DNA of 64,000 nt from Leptodactylus fallax (Eukaryota; Chordata; Amphibia; Anura; Leptodactylidae). The notes beneath the pieces were generated by a model. That model did not search any database, was not told the DNA's origin, and saw only the letters and a program-made list of their open reading frames with translations. Positions 46,747-56,415 of the stretch are shown here, one piece after another (the first letter of the stretch is position 1; every line of letters begins with the position of its first letter). The stretch spans positions 1,112,501 through 1,176,500 of the forward strand of contig CAMRHE010000332.1 in NCBI GenBank assembly GCA_947044405.1, written 5' to 3'. The position numbers were made by a program, and so were the translations under genes.

Positions 46747-48312
46747 CAGTCATGGCCAAAAGTTTTGAGAATGATACAAATACTAATTTTTACAAAGTCT
46801 ACTGCTTCAGTTTTTCTAATGGCAATTTGCATATACTCCAGAATGTTATAAAGAGTGATCAGCTTAACAGAAATTACTTGCAAAGTCAATATTTGCCTAG
46901 AAAATGAACTTTATCCCCCAAAACACATTTCAACATCATTGCAGCCCTGCCTTAAAAGGACCACCTAACATCGTTTCAGTGATTGCTCCATTAACACAGG
47001 TGTGGGTGTTGATGAGGACAGGGCTGGAGATCAATCTGTCATGATTAAGTAAGAATGACACCACTGGACACTTTAAAAGGAGGCTGGTGCTTGCCATCAT
47101 TGTTTCTCTTCTGTTAACCATGGTTATCTCTAAAGAAACACGTGTAGTCATCATTGCACTGCACAAAAATGGCCTAACTGGGAAGAGTATTGCAGCTAGA
47201 AAGATTGCACCTCAGTCAACAATCTATCGCATCATCAAGAACTTCAAGGAGAGAGGTTCCATTGGTGCCAAAAAGGCTCCAGGGCGCCCAAGAAAGACCA
47301 GCAAGCGGCAGGACCGTCTCTTAAAAGTGTTTCAGCTGCGGGATCGGGCTACCAGCAGTGCAGAGCTTGCTGAGGAATGGCAGCAGGCAGGTGTGAGTGC
47401 ATCTGCACGCACTGTGAGGCGGAGACTCTTGGAGCAAGGCCTGGTCTCAAGGAGGGCAGCAAAGAAGCCACTTCTCTCCAGAAAAAACATCAGGGACAGA
47501 CTGATATTCTGCAAAAGGTACAGGGAGTGGACTGCTGAGGACTGGGGTAAAGTCATTTTCTCTGATGAATCCCCTTTTCGATTGTTTGGAACATCTGGAA
47601 AACAGCTTATTCGGAGAAGAAGAGGTGAGCGCTACCACCAGTCTTGTCTCATGCCAACTGTAAAGCATCCTGAAACCATTCATGTGTGGGGTTGCTTCTC
47701 AGCCAAGGGAATCGGCTCTCTCACAGTCTTGCCTAAAAACACAGCCATGAATAAAGAATGGTACCAGAATGTCCTCCAAGAGCAACTTCTCCCAACCGTC
47801 CAAGAGCAGTTTGGCGCTCAACAATGCCTTTTCCAGCATGATGGAGCACCTTGCCATAAAGCAAAGGAGATAACTAAATGGCTCAGGGAACAAAACATAG
47901 AGATTTTGGGTCCATGGCCTGGAAACTCCCCAGATCTTAATCCCATTGAGAACTTGTGGCCAATCATCAAGAGACGGGTGGACAAACAAAAACCAACAAA
48001 TTCAGACAAAATGAAAGCATTGATTCTGCAAGAATGGACTGCTATCAGTCAGGATTTGGTCCAGAAGTTGATTGAGAGCATGCCAGGGAGAATTGCAGAG
48101 GTCCTGAAGAAGAAGGGTCAACACTGCAAATATTGACTTGCTGCATTAACTCATTCAACTGTCAATATAAGCTTCTGTTACTCATAATATGAATGCAATT
48201 CTATTTCTGTATGTGATAAAAACATCTGACAAACACACATAAAAACCAGAGGGCAGCAGATCATGTGAAAATAGAATATTTGTGTCATTCTCAAAACTTT
48301 TGGCCATGACTG
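46747..48312 (+). mobile_element. Tc1/mariner element, complete, second copy
   Basis: A 1566-bp element with the same ends as 28452-30018, inserted at TA (46745-46746 and 48313-48314) in the L2 3' region. Removing it restores the L2 ending GTACAGTGCTGCAGAATATG. It is the youngest insertion in the nest. Confidence 0.95.
47120..48136 (+). CDS. Tc1/mariner transposase, 338 aa, intact
   Basis: Start at the ATG in ACCATGG (47120), the same choice as in the other copy. Helix-turn-helix region, basic GRPRKTSKRQ segment and all three catalytic residues are present (FSDES, QHDGAPCH, NPIENLW), with 35 residues between the second Asp and the Glu. It differs from the 28629-29645 protein at five positions: Val for Ala in KETRxV, His for Tyr in RYxQS, Glu for Val in KAKxIT, Pro for Ser in NLWxII and Met for Ile in SDKxKA. 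None is catalytic. No stop or frameshift. Either copy could supply enzyme for related ends. Confidence 0.93.
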   Translation: MVISKETRVVIIALHKNGLTGKSIAARKIAPQSTIYRIIKNFKERGSIGAKKAPGRPRKTSKRQDRLLKVFQLRDRATSSAELAEEWQQAGVSASARTVRRRLLEQGLVSRRAAKKPLLSRKNIRDRLIFCKRYREWTAEDWGKVIFSDESPFRLFGTSGKQLIRRRRGERYHQSCLMPTVKHPETIHVWGCFSAKGIGSLTVLPKNTAMNKEWYQNVLQEQLLPTVQEQFGAQQCLFQHDGAPCHKAKEITKWLREQNIEILGPWPGNSPDLNPIENLWPIIKRRVDKQKPTNSDKMKALILQEWTAISQDLVQKLIESMPGRIAEVLKKKGQHCKY

Positions 48313-48375
48313 TACAGTGCTGCAGAATATGTTGGCGCTATATAAATAAAATGATTATTATTATTATTATTAATT

Positions 48376-49158
48376 ATCCTCCAGCTCCCCTAGCCAGATC
48401 ATAAGGGATCTAGCAGTACAGGTAGCCGCTATATTGGACTTGAGGGACGCTCCTACTCACTCCCAAGAACACCTTAGGAAGCTTTCTGCTTTCTTCTCTA
48501 AGGGATCCTTCAGGGTACACATGTCCTCGAAAGGCAGTGCTGACTTCCTGGAGGCTGTGGCTATGGCAACATCAATTTTTGGTACATTATCCCAAGAAGA
48601 GCAAGCTCCCTCTTTAAACGGGTATTTACGCTTAACTCCTCTAGGGATAAAACCCTTCTTGTCCGGCTTTTTCCATTCCCTCTTGATAAGCGATGTAATA
48701 TTTTTATGGACTGGAAAGTGTCTCCTTTGACAAACCTCCAAACCTAATGTCCTGCATAGAACGGGAGGGTCTAGAGTCCTCAATCCCCATAGTCGCTTGA
48801 ATGGCTTTGAGCAACTTGTCAGTGTCCTCAACTGGAAAACACGACTGTCCTCCCTCTACATCAGATATGGGGGAAGAAGAGGCGTCATCGGATAAGTCTC
48901 CACTTTCACCCTGAACAGACTCCTCCGCAGAAGAGGAGTCATGCCCCAGGTAGAGGAACTGGACTTCTTTTTCTGGCCACTTTTACCCTTAAGGGAACTC
49001 CTGACCTCCTCCTGTATCATAGATCTGATACCCTGTAAGAATGACGGGGACTCCTCAGCAATAGTTCTATCAATGCATGATGGGCATAGCTTTTTCACAT
49101 AAGAAGAAGAAAGTCTAGTTCTACATAATGCGCATTCCTTATTCTTGGATTTTGCCAA
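48376..49158 (-). pseudogene. DIRS gag-like ORF, 5' part, frameshifted
   Basis: Begins at 49158 with MAKSKNKECALCRTRLSSSY and a second CxxC (KLCPSC), a probable zinc-binding N-terminus, then ESPSFLQGIRSMIQEEVRSS. The frame is lost near 48860-48890 and resumes with ITSLIKREWKKPDKKGFIP, KRKYPFKEG, ATASRKSALPFEDM and LKDPLEKKAESFL. The L2 interrupts it at 48375. Confidence 0.75.
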
Positions 49159-49776
49159 GGCTTTCCTAGGTCTATCCTACAAAAGACAGGAGAACCAATT
49201 AATCAATAAAAAATAAAGGGTTGGCACGCAGCCACTTACATCCCCCTAGAATACCAAGGAAAGCGGAGGTGGACCTTCATCTTGCCCTCCATCTTGGGGT
49301 CTTCCTCTTGCCGGCGGCTGACGGGGCTGGGACTGTGACTGCAGCTGTAGCTCTTCCATACTGTAGAGACTCAGTGCAGGGAGGGCCAGCAACTGCTTAG
49401 CAGCTCCTCCGTCCTTCAATCTGCATTATATGGCCATTCAGCCGTTAGGCCACGCCCCTTCCATTAGAAGTCACAACCTCATTCAAAGTAAACCACGCCC
49501 CTCCCCCGGAAGCCACACCCATTTCCTTCCGGGCTGGCACCTCCATGTGCCTCCCTGCAGGCCCGAAACTCCTGCAGCCTAAAGCAGAGGAAACACACTC
49601 CTTTTGCCTGGATATCGGAACACCAGCGGCGCATAGCTGGGGGGATGGCACCGACTCCAGACCGGGCCACAGCTAACAGCCACCCATGGAAGAAGAGAGG
49701 CAACCCCTACCAGGACCAACTCTTTCCTATGCCATCAGGTAAGTCTGCCTCAAGCAGGCACGTAGGTCTCCCTCCA

Positions 49777-49841
49777 GGGACAGGAAACAACTGAGGAGTA
49801 GGAGAGGCTCCACCTTTTTATACCGTAGGTTTCCTGTCCCT
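49777..49841. repeat. Inverted repeat in DIRS terminal region
   Basis: CAGGGACAGGAAAC (49777-49790) pairs exactly with GTTTCCTGTCCCTG (49828-49841). The position at the 5' edge of the element suggests part of the terminal repeat used in DIRS circle formation; this is inference. Confidence 0.6.
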
Positions 49842-50585
49842 GGGGGCGGGTCCTCTCTGGGTGCTGTCGTGGGTGATGGGAAAAAATCGCAATTTTGAAA
49901 ATGTGAAATGCTCTGCTTTTCAGACAGTCATATCACACAAATACATGAATAAATATTATCTACCATATCTCTGCTTTATATTGGATCATCTTTTAATCGT
50001 CCTTTAATGTATTTTGGACATTATAAATCTTACAAGTTTAACAGCAATTTTCCAGATTTACAAGAAAATTTCCCCAACTAGCTTTTTAGAGAACACTTCG
50101 GTTCTGAAGGGGATCAAAACTGCATCCCAATAATTCATAACAGCATTTGGGAAGTTTGTTAACCCTTTAAGCATTTCACGGAAATTAAAACAATACGGAG
50201 GTGAAATTTAAAGACTTCATTTTTTTTTTCAATAATACATTCATTTAGCCCTAAAATTAACACATTCACAAAAGGTTAAAGGAGAAAATGCATCTCACAG
50301 TTTGTTATGCAATTTCTCCCGAGCACAGAAATACCCCACATGTGGGTGTAAACTCATGTTTGGGCATTCAGCAGTTCACAGAAGGGAAGGAGAGACACTG
50401 GGGGTTTGAAAAGCTGTTTTGGGGTACATATGACTTTTTGATAATTTTTTATAACATTTTTTTAAGGCGAGATGGCGAAAAAATCATTATTTCCTTACTT
50501 TATTAATTTATTTTTTTCATTCAGTTCACTTTTTTTTTTTTTAAACTTTTTTTTTCACTTTTTTATATGTCCCACTAGGACACCT

Positions 50586-50652
50586 GAACCAGCGATACAC
50601 TGATCGCTGGTTCAGTCCTATAGACTGCAATACACGTGTATTGCAGTCTATA
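50586..50652. repeat. Two adjacent palindromes
   Basis: GAACCAGCGAT (50586-50596) pairs with 50603-50613. A perfect 34-bp palindrome without spacer follows at 50619-50652 (half-site TATAGACTGCAATACAC). The homologous hairpin in the element at 30342 has the same stem but a 10-nt spacer (30720-30765). Confidence 0.9.
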
Positions 50653-51079
50653 GAGGAAGTCATCCTATACAGACACATAGACTGACTTCCAGAAGTCCCG
50701 GCAGGATCAACCAGGTAGTGGGGGCTCCAGGCAGCCTGGCGGCATCCAAGGGGTTAAAACCCCCAACCAAAGCTCAGCTTCGATGGAGGGTTAAGGAGCA
50801 GGGTGTTATCTGTCAGATACAGCTAACACCCGCTCCCAATGCCGCCCGCTATTGACCGCGGCATCTTAGGGATTAAATGGTGGGGATCGGTGTTATCACC
50901 GTCCCTGCTGTTGCAGCAGGAGCCTGGCTGTCAGATACAGATGGGCTCCCACGGTGATCGCACGGGCTCTGCTTCTGAGCCCACTCGATCACCATTACGT
51001 ACCTGTACGTGGGGATGCAGTAACTAACCACATTCCCTGATGTGCATGTACAGTATGTGAACTAGCATTAAGGGGTTAA

Positions 51080-51321
51080 TAATGATTTTGACCAAACTTA
51101 CAACTAACATGAAGTACAAAGTATCATCCAATATTACCCACACATCCTGGATGGACATTCTCAATAGATCCAGAACTCCTGAAGTATCTCAGCTAGCTGT
51201 CCGTGCAATACAAAGTAACCCTTAATATTCATATTGATACTAAAACCTGATAAAAACCAAAACATTGAATAAACATACAGAGGGCAACAGTGAGTGAAAG
51301 AGCGGCGGTGTACTCCTAGAT
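51080..51321. other. Intronic sequence, nothing recognised
   Basis: Between the TTAA element and the hAT MITE. No gene or repeat identified. Confidence 0.4.
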
Positions 51322-51552
51322 CAGTGATGGCGAACTTGTGACACGCCAAGACATTTTGGGTGACGCGCATCGCATTGCAACACAAGAAGTAGCTGCCGAA
51401 ACTTTTTACTCACCTGTCCACCTGTTTTTTTCTTACTACAGCAACAAATATCACAAAATTATGGATATTTCTAGATGTGACACGCCACCCGAGTCAAACG
51501 AGCTTTCTTTAACGAATTTTGGCACACCGAGCTTAAAACGTTACCATCACTG
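51322..51552. mobile_element. hAT-type MITE with 8-bp TSD
   Basis: Ends CAGTGATGGCGAAC and GTTACCATCACTG are inverted. The 8-bp flanks TCCTAGAT and TACTAGAT agree at seven of eight positions. At 231 bp, without coding capacity, it fits a non-autonomous hAT element of the kind common in vertebrates. Confidence 0.8.
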
Positions 51553-51792
51553 TACTAGATAGTCGTGAGCAATCTAACGTTTCCCTATGTATCACCACCG
51601 TGCTGAGGGGTAGCAGAGCTCTGTCACTGGCTTGCTTTTTGTTTCTTTCTATATAACTCAAAATACAAGAAAGAACTGAGAACCTTTAGATATGATAATG
51701 AATCAATTTCCATCTAAAAAAGAAATATGTAAATTACAAAAGGAAAGCCAAACATAATGTGAACAGGCCCCTATTTAGTGGCGACTCCTCAC
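51553..51792. other. Intronic sequence before exon 5, nothing recognised
   Basis: Upstream part of the large intron. The donor GTGAGG on the minus strand lies at 51787-51792. No element identified. Confidence 0.4.
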
Positions 51793-51895
51793 CTGTGCGG
51801 TTCCCTGTAGGAATGTCCTCCTTACACTCCTCATCTCCCCTCACATATGTCTCCGGAGCATTAATATTCTTCAGATCTTCACCCACATACAAAAG
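51793..51895 (-). CDS. Zinc-finger gene, exon 5 (linker)
   Basis: A 103-bp exon with acceptor TCCTTCACAG and donor GTGAGG. Frame: LLYVGEDLKNINAPETYVRG then DEECKEDIPTGNRT. It leaves one base (G) that joins the AT of the last exon to give Asp. The motif GDEECKEDIPT is typical of frog zinc-finger proteins between the KRAB-like region and the fingers. The next intron, 12725 bp, carries the nested transposons. Confidence 0.85.
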
Positions 51896-52276
51896 CTGTG
51901 AAGGAAATATTGTAAAAGTCACCAGACGGATGGAGAAGTCACGTGGGAGGTTTTATAGGAGAAGAAAAGATCATTCATTATCATGACCACCAAAACTGAC
52001 AGCAGGAGTTATCTGAGCAAATAGCTGCAGGTCTCCTGGATAAATCCACCATGTTGGCTCCTTATTCCAACCAGCAGCCTCCATAGCCAGAAAACTGTGA
52101 GAAGATCCAGACAACATGTCATGTCTATGGTCAGCTTTATCCTGCCATCTCCACCTTTCTCATTACACAAGTAGGAAACATCTAATACTGTGGGATAAAA
52201 CCAGACTGACCCCGAGACCTTCACAGCCCTTCTACAGGGCAGAGGGAAGATTTCATGTCACCTTATCTCCATCTAC

Positions 52277-52371
52277 CTGATCATCCTGGGGAAAGACATT
52301 TTCTTCCTTACAATCCTGTGCTAGAAGAGGACTGGGACATCTCTCCGCTGATGTTCTCTTACTGGATGGAA
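52277..52371 (-). CDS. Zinc-finger gene, exon 4 (linker)
   Basis: A 95-bp exon between acceptor TTTCCTCCAG and donor GTAGAT. Frame: VPSSKRTSAERCPSPLLAQD then CKEENVFPQDDQ, matching the ERCPxPLxxQDCxEEN motif of frog zinc-finger proteins. The intron upstream is 83 bp, the one downstream 381 bp. Confidence 0.85.
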
Positions 52372-52454
52372 CTGGAGGAAACACATACAGGGACTGAATT
52401 CATTCTTTCCATACAGATAATGAGAGGCCGTGTGTATTTAGTCATGTCTATTAC

Positions 52455-52578
52455 CTGCTGATGTGAGGGGCTGCTGATCCTCCATCATCACCTCCTTGTA
52501 CACATCTTTGTGTCCTTCTAAATACTCCCACTCCTCCATGGAGAAATAGACAGTGACATCCTGACACCTTATAGGAAC
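52455..52578 (-). CDS. Zinc-finger gene, exon 3 (KRAB-A-like box)
   Basis: A 124-bp exon. Frame: [41 protein letters not shown]. This is a KRAB-A-like box; in mammals such boxes recruit a corepressor. Whether frog versions do the same is not shown by sequence. Acceptor TTGTCAG and donor GTAATA. The 79-bp intron upstream separates it from exon 2. Confidence 0.88.
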
Positions 52579-52657
52579 CTGACAACACAATGATACAGTC
52601 ATCACCAGATCCCTTCATAGCTCCTGTATAATGTCCCAGCATTCCCAGCAGTGTCAC

Positions 52658-52840
52658 CTCTCCAGTCAGCAGCTCAATCATCTTGTTGGTGAGTTCTAGG
52701 ATCTTCTGTCCATTGATCTCCTCCTCATGTATCAGGGAGTGAGGTGGAGGCCCCGGGATTGGGCTCAGGGTTCTCCCCCATCCTTCAGACACAGGAGCCT
52801 GACAGCGCCCACTAGAGGTCTTCTTCACTACTGTGTAATC
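52658..52840 (-). CDS. Zinc-finger gene, exon 2
   Basis: A 183-bp exon in phase 0. Frame: DYTVVKKTSSGRCQAPVSEG, WGRTLSPIPGPPPHSLIHEE, EINGQKILELTNKMIELLTGE. Acceptor CATAACCAG, donor GTGACA after CTGGAGAG. This KILELTNKMIELLTGE segment is characteristic of frog zinc-finger proteins. Exon 2 to the stop in the last exon adds to 2025 bp with no frame break. Confidence 0.85.
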
Positions 52841-52898
52841 CTGGTTATGGAGAGACACATTAATAAATATCACTACATACATGTCCAGAGTCCCTCAC

Positions 52899-52910
52899 CT
52901 CTCCAGTCAT
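52899..52910 (-). CDS. Zinc-finger gene, possible first coding exon (MTGE)
   Basis: On the minus strand ATGACTGGAGAG is followed by GTGAGG, a good donor. Joined to exon 2 it gives MTGEDYTVVKK in frame. The intron would be 58 bp (52841-52898), short for a vertebrate but GT-AG. The 5' extent is unknown. The same ATG-plus-donor sequence recurs in the 71-bp array just upstream, so the true first exon could be another unit or lie beyond the array. Confidence 0.5.
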
Positions 52911-53094
52911 ATCATGTGTTATTACTATAGATAAGAATGATGTCATGTGACATCATCAGAGTCTCTCACCTCTCCAGTCATATCATCTGTTATTACTATA
53001 GATAAGAATGATGTAATGTGACATCATCAGAATCTCTCACCTCTCCAGTCATATCATCGTGTTATTATTAAGAAAGAATGAGTAATGTGACACA

Positions 53095-53151
53095 CCACAA
53101 ACTCCCCCCCCCCCCGCCACACCCCCCTTTTTTTCCTTAAAAAAAAAAAAT

Positions 53152-53193
<42 letters not shown>
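53095..53193. other. C/T/A homopolymer block inside 71-bp array
   Basis: The repeat decays into C, T and A runs and then resumes in register-like form. Likely a consensus or base-calling failure and not biology. The distance between flanking unit markers is 172 bp, not a multiple of 71. Confidence 0.65.
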
Positions 53194-53517
53194 TGACATC
53201 ATCAGAATCTCCACCTCTCCAGTCATATCATCTGTTATTACTATAGATAAGAATGATGTCATGTGACATCATCAGAATCTCTCACCTCTCCAGTCATATC
53301 ATCTGTTATTACTATAGATAAGAATGATGTCATGTGACATCATCAGAATCTCTCACCTCTCCAGTCATATCATCTGTTATTATTATAGATAAGAATGATG
53401 TAATGTGACATCATCAGAATCTCTCACCTCTCCAGTCATATCATCTGTTATTACTATAGATAAGAATGATGTAATGTGACATCATCAGAATCTCTCACCT
53501 CTCCAGATCAGTTTTTT

Positions 53518-53534
53518 ACTAAAAAACACCACCA

Positions 53535-53565
<31 letters not shown>
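53518..53565. other. Second homopolymer block inside 71-bp array
   Basis: The unit is cut after CTCCAGATCAG by an A/C-rich run and a long C run, then continues at GTCATATCATG. Same interpretation as the block at 53095-53193. Confidence 0.65.
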
Positions 53566-53995
53566 GTCATATCATGTGTTATTACTATAGATAAGAATGA
53601 TGTCATGTGACATCATCAGAATCTCTCACCTCTCCAGTCATATCATCTGTTATTACTATAGATAAGAATGATGTCATGTGACATCATCAGAATCTCTCAC
53701 CTCTCCAGTCATATCATCTGTTATTACTATAGATAAGAATGATGTCATGTGACATCATCAGAATCTCTCACCTCTCCAGTCATATCATCTGTTATTACTA
53801 TAGATAAGAATGATGTAATGTGACATCATCAGAATCTCTCACCTCTCCAGTCATATCATCTGTTATTACTATAGATAAGAATGATGTCATGTGACATCAT
53901 CAGAATCTCTCACCTCTCCAGTCATATCATCTGTTATTACTATAGATAAGAATGATGTAATGTGACATCATCAGAATCTCTCACCTCTCCAGCTA

Positions 53996-55660
53996 CAGCT
54001 GGTACAGTACATCTCTAGCGAACAAGAAAGAAGAGAGTGAGATTTATTAGACCTCACCTCCTCTGCCACACGTTACAAAAGAAGAGAAGGCCACAGACCC
54101 CCAGAGCGAAGTTCGGGGAGTTCTAGACTTTCTGCCTCTTGCCCCTCTCTCTTTCCATCCGTGACTGGTCAGTCAGGTAAATGTCCACAGACAGGATTCA
54201 GTTCTCTATTCCTGGAGATAATATGTGATAGATAATAAAGTGTAGATCTTGTATGTTCTTCTCTTTGTATAAATGGGAACATGAGATGAATGTGAAGACA
54301 TTTCCACGCTGTTCTGTATCTGGTCAGAGCAGTTTCCATGTCCTCCGTCTACGTCTCACTTTAGCACTTTCTCTGGGGGTTGTGATATAAAAAGACTGAA
54401 GACCCCGGAAACATCAGCGCTGGGGATGGGAAAATGGAAAGGCCCCTTTACACAGAGCCGACCTCAGGCCAGGTATTGGGAACAAGCCTTTTTAGGTGAC
54501 CATATTGTGTTTGTAACATAAACTATGCTAGGACAATTCGTTCACCCGCCCCCATACATCAATGATAACGCATTAAAATACAGCCAAACAGCTGCCAATG
54601 ATCGCAAACAAATGTTCTCGAGGCACTTCCATTCCCGATCATTGCTGCCTAGTCGGAATTTGTAAAAGGGCCTTAAACCAGATTGAATTCATCAACTCTT
54701 CATGGTACGCCCAGCCCAGATCCTCTCATGCCGTACCATTGCCCAGATGAGCTACATCGGATGTGTCTGATCTTTGTTAGTTTTGTCTTTCAGAAGTGGG
54801 TACGATATTGCATGTACAATAGACATGTAATGCCCTCCAGACCTTCTGCGCGAGGTATTTGGTATTCTCCCCTGGTAACTAGCACTTCACTCCTCTGTAC
54901 CCCACAGATCTCTCCTTGACCATCTTCATTGCATGGCGTCTCTCATGGCAGTAATCTTACCAGGCTGCTCTATTGTGGTTGCCCTGGACCTTCTGTAAAG
55001 GATGTTCTCTATTCCACACCTGGTTAGGAGATTCACCTGACCCTGAAACATGACCTGACGTTCAGACCTTTCTTGTGCCTTGCGGTTTTCCCCTGCACCA
55101 CAGGAAATCCTGCCCTTAATGTCTTCCCTGTTGTATCCATTGTGTGACTTCCCCTTTCTTTCTCCCTTCATCCTCCTCTTCCTTATCTTTTTCTCTAAAT
55201 TATTTCTTCTATTGTTCCATCTCCTCTGTGTATTCTCCACTTGTTCATCATATTTTCTTATGCAATACATCTCATAATTCTACAACACATTACGGATTTA
55301 TCATGCAGTGTCCCTTTTTAGTCAGATAGTCTTGTTTGTTACTTAGTCACTGTGTTACCCATGAATCCGATGATCTCGTCATTATCTCTCCACCTGATTT
55401 TCATTGTTATGCTATTTCCTTGTGTGGAATTGTATACTATCCTTCATTAATTCGATATTCATGCCCTCTATGACCTTGTGTTTTACTGAAAAACCTCAAT
55501 AAATATTAAGATTGCTTAACTTTTTTGCAAATAGAAGTCATGGTACACTAAGAGTCACAATGCAGCTCCATTAGTAAAGGAGTCACAGGGCGACCTGATG
55601 ATCTTTAGTCGCAACCAAAATCGCCGCATAGCCCTGCCTATTCCCTATGTCCCTCCTCTC
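53996..55660. other. Upstream region of the zinc-finger gene; no coding exon found
   Basis: On the minus strand GGCAGAGGAG|GTGAGG near 54050-54060 could be the donor of a 5' untranslated exon, but this is a weak guess. No promoter motif is convincing. AATAAA at about 55498 (plus strand) has no gene to go with. The short reading frames have no recognisable domain. Confidence 0.35.
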
Positions 55661-55673
55661 ACTCTGGCAGTGT

Positions 55674-55925
55674 TAGACCCCATGCACACGACGCCATGTG
55701 TTTCCAATGAGGTGTTGAGTTTGCAGCAGAATGCAGTCGGATGACATTCAGAGTGACATCCTTGTGCATTGTGTGATGTATCCAGGTCTATGGGGGCTTC
55801 AGATCCATTCTGATTAGTTCGGAAGCCCCCATAGAGGTGATTGCATCACTGAATGTCCTTGGATGTCTCTCCGAATGTCCCCGACTGCATTCTGCTGTAA
55901 GCTCAGCCCGACATCTGAGGCACAC
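55674..55925. mobile_element. Foldback MITE-like element
   Basis: An imperfect palindrome. 55715-55760 (GCAGCAGAATGCAGTCGG region) pairs with 55861-55905, and an inner perfect stem of 13 nt pairs 55788-55800 with 55822-55834. The outer CCCATGCACACGACG sequence is a kind of end often seen in frog MITEs. No coding. Confidence 0.65.
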
Positions 55926-56261
55926 ACAGGTGTACATAGGGTTAAAGTGCTCAGTGCTCTAAGCAGATTCCAGAACAGATCTCCTCTCAGTCCTCACTTC
56001 TTGTTCTCTTACCCACTGGCCATCTCTAGGGGGCAGTATAACATCTGGCTCTCAGGTCACTGCTCTTTTTCCTTCCTCCTCTTAATATAACCACTTCCAT
56101 CTCCTCATGGTGGAAATGCCCAGCATCGCACAACAATCACAGTCTGCCTCACACTCTCCTCCAATTCTTTTTTCTTTAATTAACTTAATCTATAGATTAT
56201 ATATGTGCTCCAAGCCGGAGCCGCTGAAAATACAGCTCATCCCTTATATATATATAAGTTA
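55926..56261. other. Non-coding spacer
   Basis: No gene, RNA or repeat recognised apart from a short TA-rich stretch near its right end. Confidence 0.4.
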
Positions 56262-56415
56262 CATTGGATGACAGGTAAAGAAAGTTCTGGCTCTTGGAGC
56301 GAGGTGATGAAAAGAATATAAAATAGACTCGGTAGTAAAGGAAGATTTCAGTTATGGAAGAGTTAATGATACATCTGCCCCAATAATCCTGACACTGACT
56401 ATATATAATATACAG
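56262..56415 (-). repeat. Dispersed repeat, inverted partner of 30088-30240
   Basis: Reverse complement of the segment at 30088-30240 over about 150 bp with few differences. It also sits beside TA/TG microsatellite sequence, as the other copy does. Confidence 0.7.

Larger units (their letters stand above)
45641..48375 (+). mobile_element. L2 LINE, 5'-truncated, split by Tc1
   Basis: It starts inside the reverse transcriptase C-terminal region near 45641-45652. It runs through the stop at 46374 and the 3' region (GTAAGCTCTTGCGAGCAGGG at about 46648), is interrupted by a Tc1 at 46747-48312, and ends with TATGTTGGCGCTATATAAAT and an ATT microsatellite at 48352-48375. 5' truncation and a short-repeat tail are typical of L2. 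It lies within the DIRS gag ORF. Confidence 0.85.
43695..49873 (-). mobile_element. DIRS-type retrotransposon, recombinase missing, L2 inserted
   Basis: On the minus strand: terminal region (about 49873-49160), gag-like ORF (49158 to 45201, interrupted by an L2) and reverse transcriptase with RNase H (45331-43806). The tyrosine recombinase and methylase-like domains usual downstream are missing, so the 3' part is truncated near 43700-43810. Boundaries are approximate. Recognition rests on the gag motif ECALCRTRLSSSYVKKLCPSC and the YLDD-type reverse transcriptase. Confidence 0.72.
43485..51079. mobile_element. TTAA-flanked DNA element split by nested insertions
   Basis: Left end TTAACCCCTTAAGGACACAG (43485) and right end CATTAAGGGGTTAA (51066-51079) are inverted and each carries TTAA. 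Left part 43485 to about 43693, right part about 49873-51079: both read as one element (AAAAAATACA then AAAAAATCGCAATTTTGAAA across the insertion). A DIRS element fills the gap. TTAA targets point to piggyBac or Kolobok relatives. No transposase was seen. Related to 30342-32060. Confidence 0.68.
52890..53995 (-). repeat. 71-bp tandem array carrying start codon and splice donor
   Basis: Units of 71 bp. The minus-strand consensus contains TCTATAGTAATAACAG, then ATGATATGACTGGAGAG, then GTGAGAGATTCTGATGATG. Fourteen CACCTCTCCAG motifs (plus strand) mark the units. Nearly every unit holds ATGACTGGAGAG|GTGAG, equal to the proposed exon 1 end and donor; the two end units differ slightly. Regular spacing is broken only at the two C-run blocks. 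Confidence 0.9.

Noticed and set aside
52451..52882. A single-exon 143-aa protein on the minus strand
   Set aside because: It is a read-through of exon 2, an intron and the wrong frame of the KRAB-like exon. Splice sites and motifs support separate exons.
55080..55510. 3' end of an L1-like LINE on the plus strand (ACCTCAATAAATATT)
   Set aside because: Only an AATAAA and T-rich sequence suggest it. No reverse transcriptase remnant or tail supports the call.
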